This document shows, piece after piece, positions 35,801 to 50,400 of a stretch of 64,000 nt of DNA (positions within the stretch are counted from its first letter, which is position 1; the number at the start of each line of letters is the position of its first letter). Source of the stretch: Siphonodentalium dalli (lineage: Eukaryota > Mollusca > Scaphopoda > Gadilida > Siphonodentaliidae). Under the pieces are notes generated by a model. It was not told the DNA's origin. It searched no databases and saw only the letters and a program-made list of their open reading frames with translations. Both the position numbers and the translations under genes were made by a program. The stretch lies in NCBI GenBank assembly GCA_032622095.1, contig CP136063.1, positions 29,638,987 to 29,702,986 of the forward strand. Direction: 5' to 3'.

Positions 35801-37744
35801 AGATCAGCTGCCTGATATAACACCATATTCACCAAGTCGTGGTTATATCCACCTACATATGCTGTCACTGCCCCATATGTCATATTGGTTGGCACTGTCA
35901 ATCCGTCTCTCTCAATTTGTTAAAAACATGTGTAATACTGGACGATAACTGCAGTTCCTTAAGCATAGCCCTGGTGTTTGATGCGACATTGATGGCATTC
36001 TGTATTTTAAGGGATTTACTGATCGCGAGTTCAGGTTTAGTCCGTGATTTATCAATCACAACCTGTGATGTCTTGCCTCAAGTGCTATCAACTTCAAAAA
36101 GTCAAACCCAACACGCCGTTGCATTATGTCATCCTCCTTTTCCTTCGCACATCGTTCGGTAGTTTCGCAAGATGTAAATGTACTGACCCGAACTAATGTC
36201 TTTACTCCCAAGTGAGACAACTGTTAGCATATAAGACATCTAGTTTTGAAGTCGAAATATTCTCTTGTAACTTGTGGATTTGTCTGATCAACAGTCGTGG
36301 ATGTGGGCTGTTTGACTAATCTGAGATCCGAAGAACTTGTGAAACTGGAGATTGGAGAAACAATTCTTATGCAAACTTATGTTGAGATCTTTAAGGTAAA
36401 TTCCATATTCTTCATATGATGATCGACGAACATCCAGAGCAACTGAAAACGATTCCAAACAAGAATCAGAAGCTTTCCGCAGATTCTCGTCTTTTAATTT
36501 CTGACATACTAAACACCGTTTGAAATTCAACGAAAGTTTACACTTTTTGGCAACGGGTATTAATTTGAGAGGACTCGTCTCCATTTCAATTGAATCACTG
36601 TAATCTCCAGTTAAATGCAGCAAATTATTAAGGTTTGATACCAGGAATTTTCCGGAAAATTACAAAGCGGGCAGTATCAGTTAGAAAACATTAATGAATC
36701 GAACGCTGATTTTAGCCCTAAAAATGCACTTCATTGAGTATTTTTCGAAATCAGTATAACTATTAGAGCTTGTGTTGTAGCTACGACATATGAAAACTTT
36801 ATTTTAACATAATGATGATTAGTAATGCCATAACGCCATAACTTGTCATAGCTAATTCGAGTTTTCGGTTTATGGTTATTTTAAGCGGATAACGATGAAT
36901 GCGGATAACGATGAATGATGGCGAAAAATAACTTTTTCACACAACAAAATAATATTGCCAGTTAAGTGCTTGTTGTACATGTAAATTCCTATAACTCAGG
37001 ATTATATTACTTTACGAAACTATGAAAGTTAACTTTTTTCAGTTGTTGTATGAACTTCTAGACATACACAAGTTGTTCAAACTTGGGTTTTAAGTCCTGC
37101 AACTAAATATAAATTGATCACATTCGTATGGTCTGATTTCGCTTATTGGATGTAGAAGCCGTCTTTAATATTTATATGCAATCCAAGGGTTTGGTTTAAA
37201 GCTACAGCCCGGTACTAACTTGACCCTCCGGTGACATTGTGAACACGGTGAGATCGGGTACGGGTGTATTTCCATTATAATATTACAGAACAAGCGTCTT
37301 TTTAACGAAACTGCAAAAAATGACAATTTTCTAATTTTAAGGGGGAGGGTTATATTTTTTACAAACAATAATCATTAGAGGCACTATCTGAAGTTTGTAT
37401 CTGGCAATTTGACTTCCCAGTTTATTGTAGAAATTTATTACGCTTTGAAACAAGGAATTCATTAGGGACATTACAAGCTGTGTGCCATCAGTTTCAGAAA
37501 TAAATTGAAACGAAAGCAAATATTTTCCCAAAAAAAACCCTTAAATATTTTTTCCAAAATCTTGTGTGGCGATGTGGAATACAATATCTATTACTAAGAT
37601 TTTGAAAACAAATAATGCCAAAATGACATAAACTGTCATCTGTAATTTGAGTTTTCAGTTTATGGTAATTTTAGGCTTAATTCAATTAAAAACCATGAAT
37701 AGACAAACATTGCAACACTTTCAGAAATTACATCCACCTACCCT
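32804..37744. mobile_element. 4.9-kb element with about 860-bp inverted repeats
   Basis: Left arm 32804-33665 and right arm 36905-37744 are inverted copies, for example ggatgtaatttctgaaagtg at both outer ends and tttatggttattttaag inside. The ends read agggtggatg and agggtaggtggatg. No clear target duplication was found. Between the arms is one minus-strand pseudogene. The arms differ at many positions, so this insertion is older than the 14-kb element. Confidence 0.75.
33760..36623 (-). pseudogene. Decayed gene of a conserved invertebrate family, possible PIN/XPG-like nuclease
   Basis: Fragments in N-to-C order on the minus strand: CLVCQKLKDENLRK (near 36500); LGQNWYYVAYDEATYCKAHM and EWRNPDEFDN (about 35300-35420); GKSYNRGVRLMNKA (about 35180); VVLDWLSCYEEH and MCKHVNYARW (about 34980-35140); FSEVWHVMAIQQSINMD and NRFYITPHSK (about 34760-34900); SGDSDILAMCPMF (about 34440); RRRYIPVHDCANVVGK (about 34350); LPPTMDSFNSH and NYRTNIWTHAL (about 33990-34060); then a Cys-rich tail. 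The order matches a family I recall from many mollusc and cnidarian genomes, normally without a name. The DxD step and later GCD-type region resemble PIN/XPG nucleases, which is inference. Numerous frameshifts and stops make it non-functional. Confidence 0.65.
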
Positions 37745-38900
37745 GCCTGTGAAAATAGTACTGTCATCCTGAATAATGGCAAAATGTCCTCCATTTGCAT
37801 TGTTTACATTCTTAGGAACAATTTTTCTTGGTATGGGAGACCATAATATCCTAACATTATTTTGCGATAGCCGATACACATACCATGGGGGCGGGGCGGC
37901 CATGATTACAAACAAACCTATCCGTCAATACTAGATTACGATTACGAATGGAACTCGATCAGTATAGACAATCGCGCATGGGATCAAGCTTTTGATTGTG
38001 CCCATCAATATATATGGGTTATAAGCTATATGATTGTACCTGATAACCGACAATTTCTCGATTAATTTACATTCAAATGTTATTAAACGTATTTTTCTCC
38101 ACAATGTTTTTCTCCCAGTGCACCAAAATAGAATTGACCGGAAGTGAACTCGCACAAGGAGTCCGTCGTAAAATATGACATATTTCGTCGGAATACGGTA
38201 CTTTCCTATTCATAAATATGTTTTATATAGGCTATTTGATTTTAGAATAATACAATATTCTGAAACATGTAAGTTTTCTATTTATGTGATTTGCGTAATA
38301 ATACGACATCTTGTAATCTCGCTTTCGACTATATACTGGTAATTCTAAAAATAAAATATTAACATTTCCATCTGTAAACAGCACAAAACTTCATAAATCG
38401 TGGGTAATCAAGCAACTAAATTAATTCCAACAACTTAAATAAACTGAAGGCATCGATTTCATATCATAAACTTGCCCGATTGCAGGATCGAATTGCTTTT
38501 CTGGTCGATTTTCATGTACCTGCCGCGAATTAAAAAATGACAACAACATCATGAACATGTGTTTACAATAGAAATATGGCGACTGGCTCCCAAGAAAAAC
38601 TGACACGTTTTAGCGGACGTTTTTCAAACGATACAGTGAACATTAATCTAAAGCATAGCTCCTTGGCTCTTAACGGTATGTCACTTATCATAATGGGCTG
38701 CCTAATGATACTGTTGAAGTTATAGTTTTTCACATTTGAATGCCAAAACAATGCCATAATGTTGCAGATATACTCTGTTTCAAAGTCATTTTTCTGGTAC
38801 AAAAAGCTTTTTAGCTTACATCTATTCACGGCACCTCCTTTAACGATATATGCTCTATATATTATCTCTATGTTGTTATATCTATTTCTGTCTGCTTTTA
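37745..38900. other. No gene seen
   Basis: AT-rich sequence between the 4.9-kb element and locus B. Short ORFs only, with no recognisable motif. Confidence 0.4.
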
Positions 38901-38939
38901 TGTGAAAAATACCAATTTTGTCAGCCCGTTTCCAGACAT

Positions 38940-39330
38940 TTTTTATGAAACAGACTTTGCCATCCCCTTAACTACCAAGCCATCTAGGGTAAAGCATTCT
39001 GGTATGTACATATGTACAGTATCTAGATTGATCAAACAACAATTGGATACAGGTCTGACTATCAGTCTGTGCAAAATTTTACGTGTGAACAGTTCACGAA
39101 TATCTTTAGTCAAGAGACGGAGATCGGTATCTTGAACGGTCTCGCTGCCACGGACGAGGAGAAATCGTTGAACATCGATGGACCAAGAATGAACTGCAGC
39201 TTATCTATAAATATTGCCACTACAAGAGATGAACAGCGGATATATAGAACTATCATGCAAGGGCGTAATTCTGGGTATGGCTGGACGGTTTTGGCCGTAC
39301 CAATATTTTGCTGGCAAAGGTGAATAATAT
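38940..39330 (+). other. Upstream block of zinc-finger locus B
   Basis: Paralogous to 6400-6691. An open frame (39069-39323) reads FSQETEIGILNGLAATDEE and SLNIDGPRMNCS, but copy A lacks an equivalent uninterrupted frame. It may be an untranslated or divergent 5' exon. Confidence 0.6.
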
Positions 39331-40084
39331 ACTTATAACAGGACCAATGTTAATAATCCTGTCATTCCCACCACTATGCCCAATTAACTTATTAGTAAGT
39401 TATTACGAGTATTGGAACAACGAATTGATCATAATGTTTGATCAGTACACGTAGTTATGAATGATAATTTGCATCATGTTCCGTGTATACGTGTAGGCAT
39501 GTGCGTGGTATAGATCTGGCGTTATATATAAACATCACGACCAATGGCCCTTTCAGTCATAACACAAACTCCTTTCCATATTATATAGGGCTGTATGGGC
39601 CTATTCCTAAGTTATGCCCCATGGCTAAGCACTGCCAGGAAAGTGCATCGGCCAAATGTGTACGTGGTATTGACGTATGGATTTTGGTAAATTTAGTTGT
39701 TACGATACATGTATCGCCAATCGTAGGCGTGTTACTATCATGTGCCAAATTCAGTCAATCGCGTATAGGCTATATAATTTTTGTTCAACCAGTTAGCACT
39801 AAATATTACTTATTTCCATTTTTGTAACCACTTCTATATGCATGTATATATATCAGGAAACCAAGTAAAACGCGTCATTTTGAATGCAATATTAAAAGAT
39901 TTCATCAGGCAGGCCTCCGAACCCCCTCTTCTTGTGTTCTCTCCCACTCTTGTGTTCTCTCCCACTTGCTGCTTTGCAGCTCGGATAATGCTTCACAACA
40001 TATGTAAATTGTGCCCATATTATTCGGCCGTACGAATACTGGTATGACCGCTACGCCCCTGGGACTATCTGACTATTCTACACA

Positions 40085-41840
<1,756 letters not shown>

Positions 41841-41879
41841 CCACACCGGAGATAGCTCCACATACATCTCTCCAAATTG

Positions 41880-42390
41880 AATTCGTGACGTTAAAGGCAC
41901 GTGAGGCCTTAGTGGTCGAAAATATTCATATTTGTTCCAATCACCGTAAACATAAAAACATTAAAACGCATACAGTTTCGTTCATATTTTTACCATGATC
42001 ATCGCGTAAACAGCATGTTATCATAGAGATTTACTATATTGTACATAATCAAGAGCCTGATTGTGTTACAGAAGACAACACAATGCTGCTGGCTAATCAC
42101 ACACAAATGGCATAAACGCTCTTTATTCATTCCATATCAGGAATTATCCCACAAAGATCGCTCTTTATGTTTACCATCATAATATAAACAAACACCAGAA
42201 AAGTAACTTTTTATTCTTTTGTTTACATAACAATGGTCAAAAATATAACAATAACATACTGTTTATGCGATATTTCTTATTTTTATACGGACAAAGTATA
42301 TCTACATTTTGTTGTTCTTTCTGTTTGTGGCGGTTTTTGACGGGTGGAAATATTTTCACAGGATACCCACCGCCAAGGCCAACCGTACCT
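41880..42390. other. No gene seen
   Basis: AT-rich sequence after the finger array of gene B. It has no counterpart at the same place in locus A, where similarity resumes only at 42391, so it is either an insertion in B or a loss in A. Confidence 0.45.
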
Positions 42391-42690
42391 TTAAATATGT
42401 TCGTCGACGGAGGATTGGAAACAATCTTAGATTCCAATGACAGAGCGGAAAAGGGGGGCAGAATGAATCTTATCCCTAAATTACTATTTCTTTGGCTTCA
42501 AGGGTGAAAGATATTTTATTCGAGTCAAGGAACCTATCTATCAGAATGAATCTTCTTCGCAAATTAGCTTTGCACTATGAACTATGATTGGGAGGCCTTG
42601 CTCAAATTATATGCAGTACTAGTATGCAGTGGATTCCGCACATAGAGTTTGGTGAAAGCTCATGGGAAAATAACCCCAGTGAAGATCCAT
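42391..42690 (+). other. 3' flank of zinc-finger gene B, shared with locus A
   Basis: Matches 26045-26250 (gaggattggaaacaatctta, gattccgcacatagagtttg). Confidence 0.7.
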
Positions 42691-42695
42691 TTATA

Positions 42696-43095
42696 CTTAC
42701 TATTAGAACGGTATACATGAGACCCTATGTATCAGTAGCCCCGTTCTTACTATTATAACGGTATACATGAGACCCTATGTATCAGTAGCTCCGTTCTTAC
42801 TATTATAACGGTATACATGAGACCCTATGTATCAGTAGCCCCATTCTTAATATTATAACGGTATACATGAGACCCAATGTATCAGTAGCCCCGTTCTTAC
42901 TATTATAACGGTATACATGAGACCCTATGTATCAGTAGCTCCGTTCTTACTATTATAACGGTATACATGAGATCCTATGTATCAGTAGCCCCATTCTTAA
43001 TATTATAACGGTATACATGAGACCCTATGTATCAGTAGCTCCATTCTTACTATTATAACGGTATACATGAGTCCCAATGTATCAGTAGCTCCATT
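42696..43095 (+). repeat. 50-bp minisatellite, eight units
   Basis: The unit cttactattataacggtata... ends gtagctccgtt. Eight consecutive 50-bp copies differ by one to four bases. Locus A has a single copy at the matching position. Confidence 0.92.
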
Positions 43096-43099
43096 CCTG

Positions 43100-43880
43100 T
43101 AACCACGCCTCGTTGATAGAGGGTAACTAACGATTCGTATCAATATGAGTTATTTCATTAGATATGTATCCGAAATGGTTAATTGGTTAATTCTGTTATT
43201 CGTGGTCGCATTTTGTTACAAATGTATGCTTAAATGTCGTGTTAGATTTAATGTAACATACACAATTCCCGTATTCTTTTCCCAAAGATGATAGTAATAC
43301 AGTCATCTGACTTAAATCAATCATGTTTATTGTGAAATAATTTGCACGACATCCCACCGATTTCGAAGAACAAATCTTACTTGAACGCGAATAAATGTAA
43401 AATGTGTCCGACGGCGATCCTCTCACTCGTGGGTACCCATCTTGTTGTCATTTTAATAGAAATGACCAATGTCGGGTCCTAGTATTGCAAATATATACTT
43501 ACTGATAGAACGGTATACATGAGACCCAATGTACCAAATATGGTATGTTAGTTTACAACACCAAAATACAGATCTTTCCTGTCCGAGCAGATATATCAAC
43601 CATACTTTGTCGGTTCGAATTTGTCATGGTGGTGGTATGCCAGCACCGCCGGTTCAATCTCTTGTTTGCAATTGATTTTGATACATCAAAGTTGTTGGCA
43701 GGATATTTTCTAACCAGTGGAATAAGATACATACCAATGACCCATTAAAGCACCACCCTCATATGCATATTACTTGGTGTATTTAAGACTTACGAATAAA
43801 TCACTGATTTGACTCGGAAAATTGTTATATGTATCATTTTACCATCATCTCTTAAAGGTACTCAATCCGATTAAGCACCC
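43100..43880. other. No gene seen
   Basis: Continues the locus A/B flank for about 100 bases, then unassigned AT-rich DNA. A fragment near 43530-43600 (ggtatgttagtttac, aaaatacagatc) resembles the tandem repeat at 54357-55030. Confidence 0.4.
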
Positions 43881-43884
43881 CTAA

Positions 43885-44205
43885 CTTACTTTTTCTTTGG
43901 CTCTATGGGTAATAATATTTGATTCGAGTCGATGAACCTATACATCAAAGCTCAGAGTGGTCAGATATTTATTTTTTACGTTTGTAATTTTCTCGAGATA
44001 ATTGCCACAGAAACACTTATTCAGACGGACGAAGATGGATAACTCTGAACTCAAGTGGTAATAATAACGCAATTTTTACCGAGAACATTCTTTTGATGGC
44101 GTGTTCTGGGCCACAAACAATAGAAATAACAAAACTTCAAAAATTGATATCTGATCACTGAGCGTTGATGGGTAGGTTCCTCGACTCGAATTAATTATTC
44201 GAAAT
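43885..44205. repeat. Imperfect inverted repeat
   Basis: attcgagtcgatgaacctat with catcaaagctcagag (about 43930-43975) pairs imperfectly with an inverted copy at about 44145-44205. A single related copy occurs near 13510-13590, inside the DUF6589 gene intron. Confidence 0.5.
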
Positions 44206-44330
44206 AAAATTAATATTAAATCGATAGAAGCATTTCTGGACAAGAGTATTCGATTCAGATCTAATATTTTATACCCCAGTAATTATATAAAACATGCTTA
44301 CAAAGAGATAATCATCCTTTAACATGAACT
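44206..44330 (-). repeat. Inverted fragment of the TTAA-type MITE
   Basis: Matches the left end of the 520-bp MITE in reverse (gatagaagcatttc...ataccccag...cctttaac), more diverged than the other copies. Confidence 0.65.
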
Positions 44331-44341
44331 GGTAAAGTACG

Positions 44342-44440
44342 GCAATTTTCTAACGTTGCTATTTTTTTCGACTCCGAGCTGAGGTACCTACTGAAATATG
44401 CCAAAATTTGGTATAAAACACAGAAATCAGTATGAAGCTC
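44342..44440 (+). repeat. Left flanking direct repeat of the satellite array
   Basis: About 100 bp (gctgaggtacctactgaaat, tttggtataaaacac) are repeated at 53743-53842 in the same orientation, with roughly one difference in ten. Confidence 0.85.
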
Positions 44441-44458
44441 ACACAAAAATTCCATGTT

Positions 44459-47400
44459 GATTAATATATACTATAGAGGGGCCCTAGATGATACATGGGG
44501 ATAACGACACCCTAAAAGACATGTGCTTACTGTCGTTCTTCATTAATATATACTATACAGGGGCCCTAGATGATACATGGGGAGAACGACACCCGAAAAG
44601 ACATGTGCTTACTGTCGTTCTTCATTAATATATACTATACAGGGGCCCTAGATGATACATGGGGAGAACGACACCCTAAAAGACATGTGCTTACTGTCGT
44701 TCTTCATTAATATATACTATAGAGGGGCTCTAGATGATACATGGGGATAACGACACCCTAAAAGACATGTGCTTACTGTCGTTCTTCATTAATATATACT
44801 ATACAGGGGCCCTAGATGATACACGGGGAGAACGACACCCTAAAAGACATGTGCTTACTGTCGTTCTTCATTAATATATACTATACAGGGGCCCTAGATG
44901 ATACATGGGGATAACGACACCCAAAAAGACATGTGCTTACTGTCGTTCTTCATTAATATATACTATACAGGGGCCCTAGATGATACATGGGGAGAACGAC
45001 ACCCTAAAAGACATGTGCTTACTGTCGTTCTTCATTAATATATACTATACAGGGGCCCTAGATGATACATGGGGATAACGACACCCAAAAAGACATGTGC
45101 TTACTGTCGTTCTTCATTAATATATACTATACAGGGGCCCTAGATGATACATGGGGAGAACGACACCCTAAAAGACATGTGCTTACTGTCGTTCTTCATT
45201 AATATATACTATACAGGGGCCCTAGATGATACATGGGGAGAACGACACCCTAAAAGACATGTGCTTACTGTCGTTCTTCATTAATATATACTATACAGGG
45301 GCCCTAGATGATACATGGGGAGAACGACACCCTAAACGACATGTGCTTACTGTCGTTCTTCATTAATATATACTATACAGGGGCCCTAGATGATACATGG
45401 GGATAACGACACCCTAAAAGACATGTGCTTACTGTCGTTCTTCATTAATATATACTATATAGGGGCCCTAGATGATACATGGGGATAACGACACCCTAAA
45501 AGACATGTGCTTACTGTCGTTCTTCATTAATATATACTATACAGGGGCTCTAGATGATACATGGGGAGAACGACACCCGAAAAGACATGTGCTTACTGTC
45601 GTTCTTCATTAATATATACTATACAGGGGCCCTAGATGATACATGGGGAGAACGACACCCTAAACGACATGTGCTTACTGTCGTTCTTCATTAATATATA
45701 CTATACAGGGGCTCTAGATGATACATGGGGAGAACGACACCCTAAAAGACATGTGCTTACTGTCGTTCTTCATTAATATATACTATACAGGGGCTCTAGA
45801 TGATACATGGGGAGAACGACACCCGTAAAGACATGTGCTTACTGTCGTTCTTCATTAATATATACAGGGGCCCTAGATGATACATGGGGAGAACGACACC
45901 CGAAAAGACATGTGCTTACTGTCGTTCTTCATTAATATATACTATAGAGGGGCCCTAGATGATACATGGGGAGAACGACACCCGAAAAGACATGTGCTTA
46001 CTGTCGTTCTTCATTAATATATAAAGGGGCCCTAGATGGTACATGGGGAGAACGACACCCGAAAAGACATGTGCTTACTGTCGTTCTTCATTAATATATA
46101 AAGGGGCCCTAGATGGTACATGGGGAGAACGACACCCGAAAAGACATGTGCTTACTGTCGTTCTTCATTAATATATAAAGGGGCCCTAGATGGTACATGG
46201 GGAGAACGACACCCGAAAAGACATGTGCTTACTGTCGTTCTTCATTAATATATAAAGGGGCCCTAGATGGTACATGGGGAGAACGACACCCGAAAAGACA
46301 TGTGCTTACTGTCGTTCTTCATTAATATATAAAGGGGCCCTAGATGGTACATGGGGAGAACGACACCCGAAAAGACATGTGCTTACTGTCGTTCTTCATT
46401 AATATATACTATACAGGGGCCCTAGATGATACATGGGGAGAACGACACCCGAAAAGACATGTGCTTACTGTCGTTCTTCATTAATATATACTATAGAGGG
46501 GCCCTAGATGATACATGGGGAGAACGACACCCAAAAAGACATGGGCTTACTGTCGTTCTTCATTAATATATACTATACAGGGGCCCTAGATGATACATGG
46601 GGAGAACGACACCCGAAAAGACATGTGCTTACTGTCGTTCTTCATTAATATATAAAGGGGCCCTAGATGATACATGGGGAGAACGACACCCTAAAAGACA
46701 TGTGCTTACTGTCGTTCTTCATTAATATATACTATAGAGGGGCCCTAGATGATACATGGGGAGAACGACACCCAAAAAGACATGTGCTTACTGTCGTTCT
46801 TCATTAATATATACTATACAGGGGCCCTAGATGATACATGGAGAGAACGACACCCGAAAAGACATGTGCTTACTGTCGTTCTTCATTAATATATAAAGGG
46901 GCCCTAGATGATACATGGGGAGAACGACACCCAAAAAGACATGTGCTTACTGTCGTTCTTCATTAATATATACTATACAGGGGCCCTAGATGATACATGG
47001 AGAGAACGACACCCTAAAAGACATGTGCTTACTGTCGTTCTTCATTAATATATACTATAGAGGGGCCCTAGATGATACATGGGGAGAACGACACCCAAAA
47101 AGACATGTGCTTACTGTCGTTCTTCATTAATATATACTATAGAGGGGCCCTAGATGATACATGGGGATAACGACACCCGAAAAGACATGTGCTTACTGTC
47201 GTTCTTCATTAATATATACTATAGAGGGGCCCTAGATGATACATGGGGAGAACGACACCCAAAAAGACATGGGCTTACTGTCGTTCTTCATTAATATATA
47301 CTATACAGGGGCCCTAGATGATACATGGGGAGAACGACACCCGAAAAGACATGTGCTTACTGTCGTTCTTCATTAATATATAAAGGGGCCCTAGATGATA

Positions 47401-50400
47401 CATGGGGAGAACGACACCCTAAAAGACATGTGCTTACTGTCGTTCTTCATTAATATATACTATACAGGGGCCCTAGATGATACATGGGGAGAACGACACC
47501 CGAAAAGACATGTGCTTACTGTCGTTCTTCATTAATATATACTATACAGGGGCCCTAGATGATACATGGAGAGAACGACACCCGAAAAGACATGTGCTTA
47601 CTCTCGTTCTTCATTAATATATAAAGGGGCCCTAGATGATACATCGGGAGAACGACACCCGAAAAGACATGTGCTTACTGTCGTTCTTCATTAATATATA
47701 CTATACAGGGGCCCTAGATGATACATGGGGAGAACGACACCCGAAAAGACATGTGCTTACTGTCGTTCTTCATTAATATATACTATACAGGGGCCCTAGA
47801 TGATACATGGGGAGAACGACACCCTAAAACACATGTGCTTACTGTCGTTCTTCATTAATATACACTATACAGGGGCCCTAGATGATACATGGGGAGAACG
47901 ACACCCAAAAAGACATGTGCTTACTGTCGTTCTTCATTAATATATACTATAGAGGGGCCCTAGATGATACATGGGGAGAACGACACCCGAAAAGACATGT
48001 GCTTACTGTCGTTCTTCATTAATATATACTATACAGGGGCCCTAGATGATACATGGGGATAACGACACCCTAAAAGACATGTGCTTACTGTCGTTCTTCA
48101 TTAATATATACTATATAGGGGCCCTAGATGATACATGGGGATAACGACACCCTAAAAGACATGTGCTTACTGTCGTTCTTCATTAATATATACTATACAG
48201 GGGCTCTAGATGATACATGGGGAGAACGACACCCTAAAAGACATGTGCTTACTGTCGTTCTTCATTAATATATACTATACAGGGGCCCTAGATGATACAT
48301 GGGGAGAACGACACCCGTAAAGACATGTGCTTACTGTCGTTCTTCATTAATATATAAAGGGGCCCTAGATGATACATGGGGAGAACGACACCCGAAAAGA
48401 CATGTGCTTACTGTCGTTCTTCATTAATATATACTATAGAGGGGCCCTAGATGATACATGGGGAGAACGACACCCGTAAAGACATGTGCTTACTGTCGTT
48501 CTTCATTAATATATAAAGGGGCCCTAGATGATACATGGGGAGAACGACACCCGAAAAGACATGTGCTTACTGTCGTTCTTCATTAATATATACTATACAG
48601 GTGCCCTAGATGATACATGGGGAGAACGACACCCGAAAAGACATGTGCTTACTGTCGTTCTTCATTAATATATAAAGGGGCCCTAGATGGTACATGGGGA
48701 GAACGACACCCGAAAAGACATGTGCTTACTGTCGTTCTTCATTAATATATAAAGGGGCCCTAGATGGTACATGGGGAGAACGACACCCGAAAAGACATGT
48801 GCTTACTGTCGTTCTTCATTAATATATAAAGGGGCCCTAGATGGTACATGGGGAGAACGACACCCGAAAAGACATGTGCTTACTGTCGTTCTTCATTAAT
48901 ATATAAAGGGGCCCTAGATGGTACATGGGGAGAACGACACCCTAACAGACATGTGCTTACTGTCGTTCTTCATTAATATATACTATACAGGGGCCCTAGA
49001 TGGTACATGGGGAGAACGACACCCGAAAAGACATGTGCTTACTGTCGTTCTTCATTAATATATAAAGGGGCCCTAGATGGTACATGGGGAGAACGACACC
49101 CGAAAAGACATGTGCTTACTGTCGTTCTTCATTAATATATAAAGGGGCCCTAGATGGTACATGGGGAGAACGACACCCTAACAGACATGTGCTTACTGTC
49201 GTTCTTCATTAATATATACTATAGAGGGGCCCTAGATGATACATGGGGAGAACGACACCCTAACAGACATGTGCTTACTGTCGTTCTTCATTAATATATA
49301 CTATAGAGGGGCCCTAGATGATACATGGGGAGAACGACACCCTAAAAGACATGTGCTTACTGTCGTTCTTCATTAATATATACTATACAGGGGCCCTAGA
49401 TGATACATGGGGAGAACGACACCCGAAAAGACATGTGCTTACTGTCGTTCTTCATTAATATATACTATAGAGGGGCCCTAGATGATACATGGGGAGAACG
49501 ACACCCTAACAGACATGTGCTTACTGTCGTTCTTCATTAATATATACTATAGAGGGGCCCTAGATGATACATGGGGAGAACGACACCCTAAAAGACATGT
49601 GCTTACTGTCGTTCTTCATTAATATATACTATATAGGGGCCCTAGATGATACATGGGGAGAACGACACCCTAAAAGACATGTGCTTACTGTCGTTCTTCA
49701 TTAATATATACTATATAGGGGCCCTAGATGATACATGGGGAGAACGACACCCGAAAAGACATGTGCTTAATGTCGTTCTTCATTAATATATAAAGGGGCC
49801 CTAGATGATACATGGGGAGAACGACACCCTAAAAGACATGTGCTTACTGTCGTTCTTCATTAATATATACTATAGAGGGGCCCTAGATGGTACATGGGGA
49901 GAACGACACCCGAAAAGACATGTGCTTACTGTCGTTCTTCATTAATATATAAAGGGGCCCTAGATGGTACATGGGGAGAACGACACCCTAACAGACATGT
50001 GCTTACTGTCGTTCTTCATTAATATATACTATAGAGGGGCCCTAGATGATACATGGGGAGAACGACACCCGAAAAGACATGTGCTTACTGTCGTTCTTCA
50101 TTAATATATACTATAGAGGGGCCCTAGATGATACATGGGGAGAACGACACCCGAAAAGACATGTGCTTACTGTCGTTCTTCATTAATATATAAAGGGGCC
50201 CTAGATGGTACATGGGGAGAACGACACCCGAAAAGACATGTGCTTACTGTCGTTCTTCATTAATATATAAAGGGGCCCTAGATGGTACATGGGGAGAACG
50301 ACACCCTAACAGACATGTGCTTACTGTCGTTCTTCATTAATATATACTATACAGGGGCCCTAGATGATACATGGGGAGAACGACACCCGAAAAGACATGT

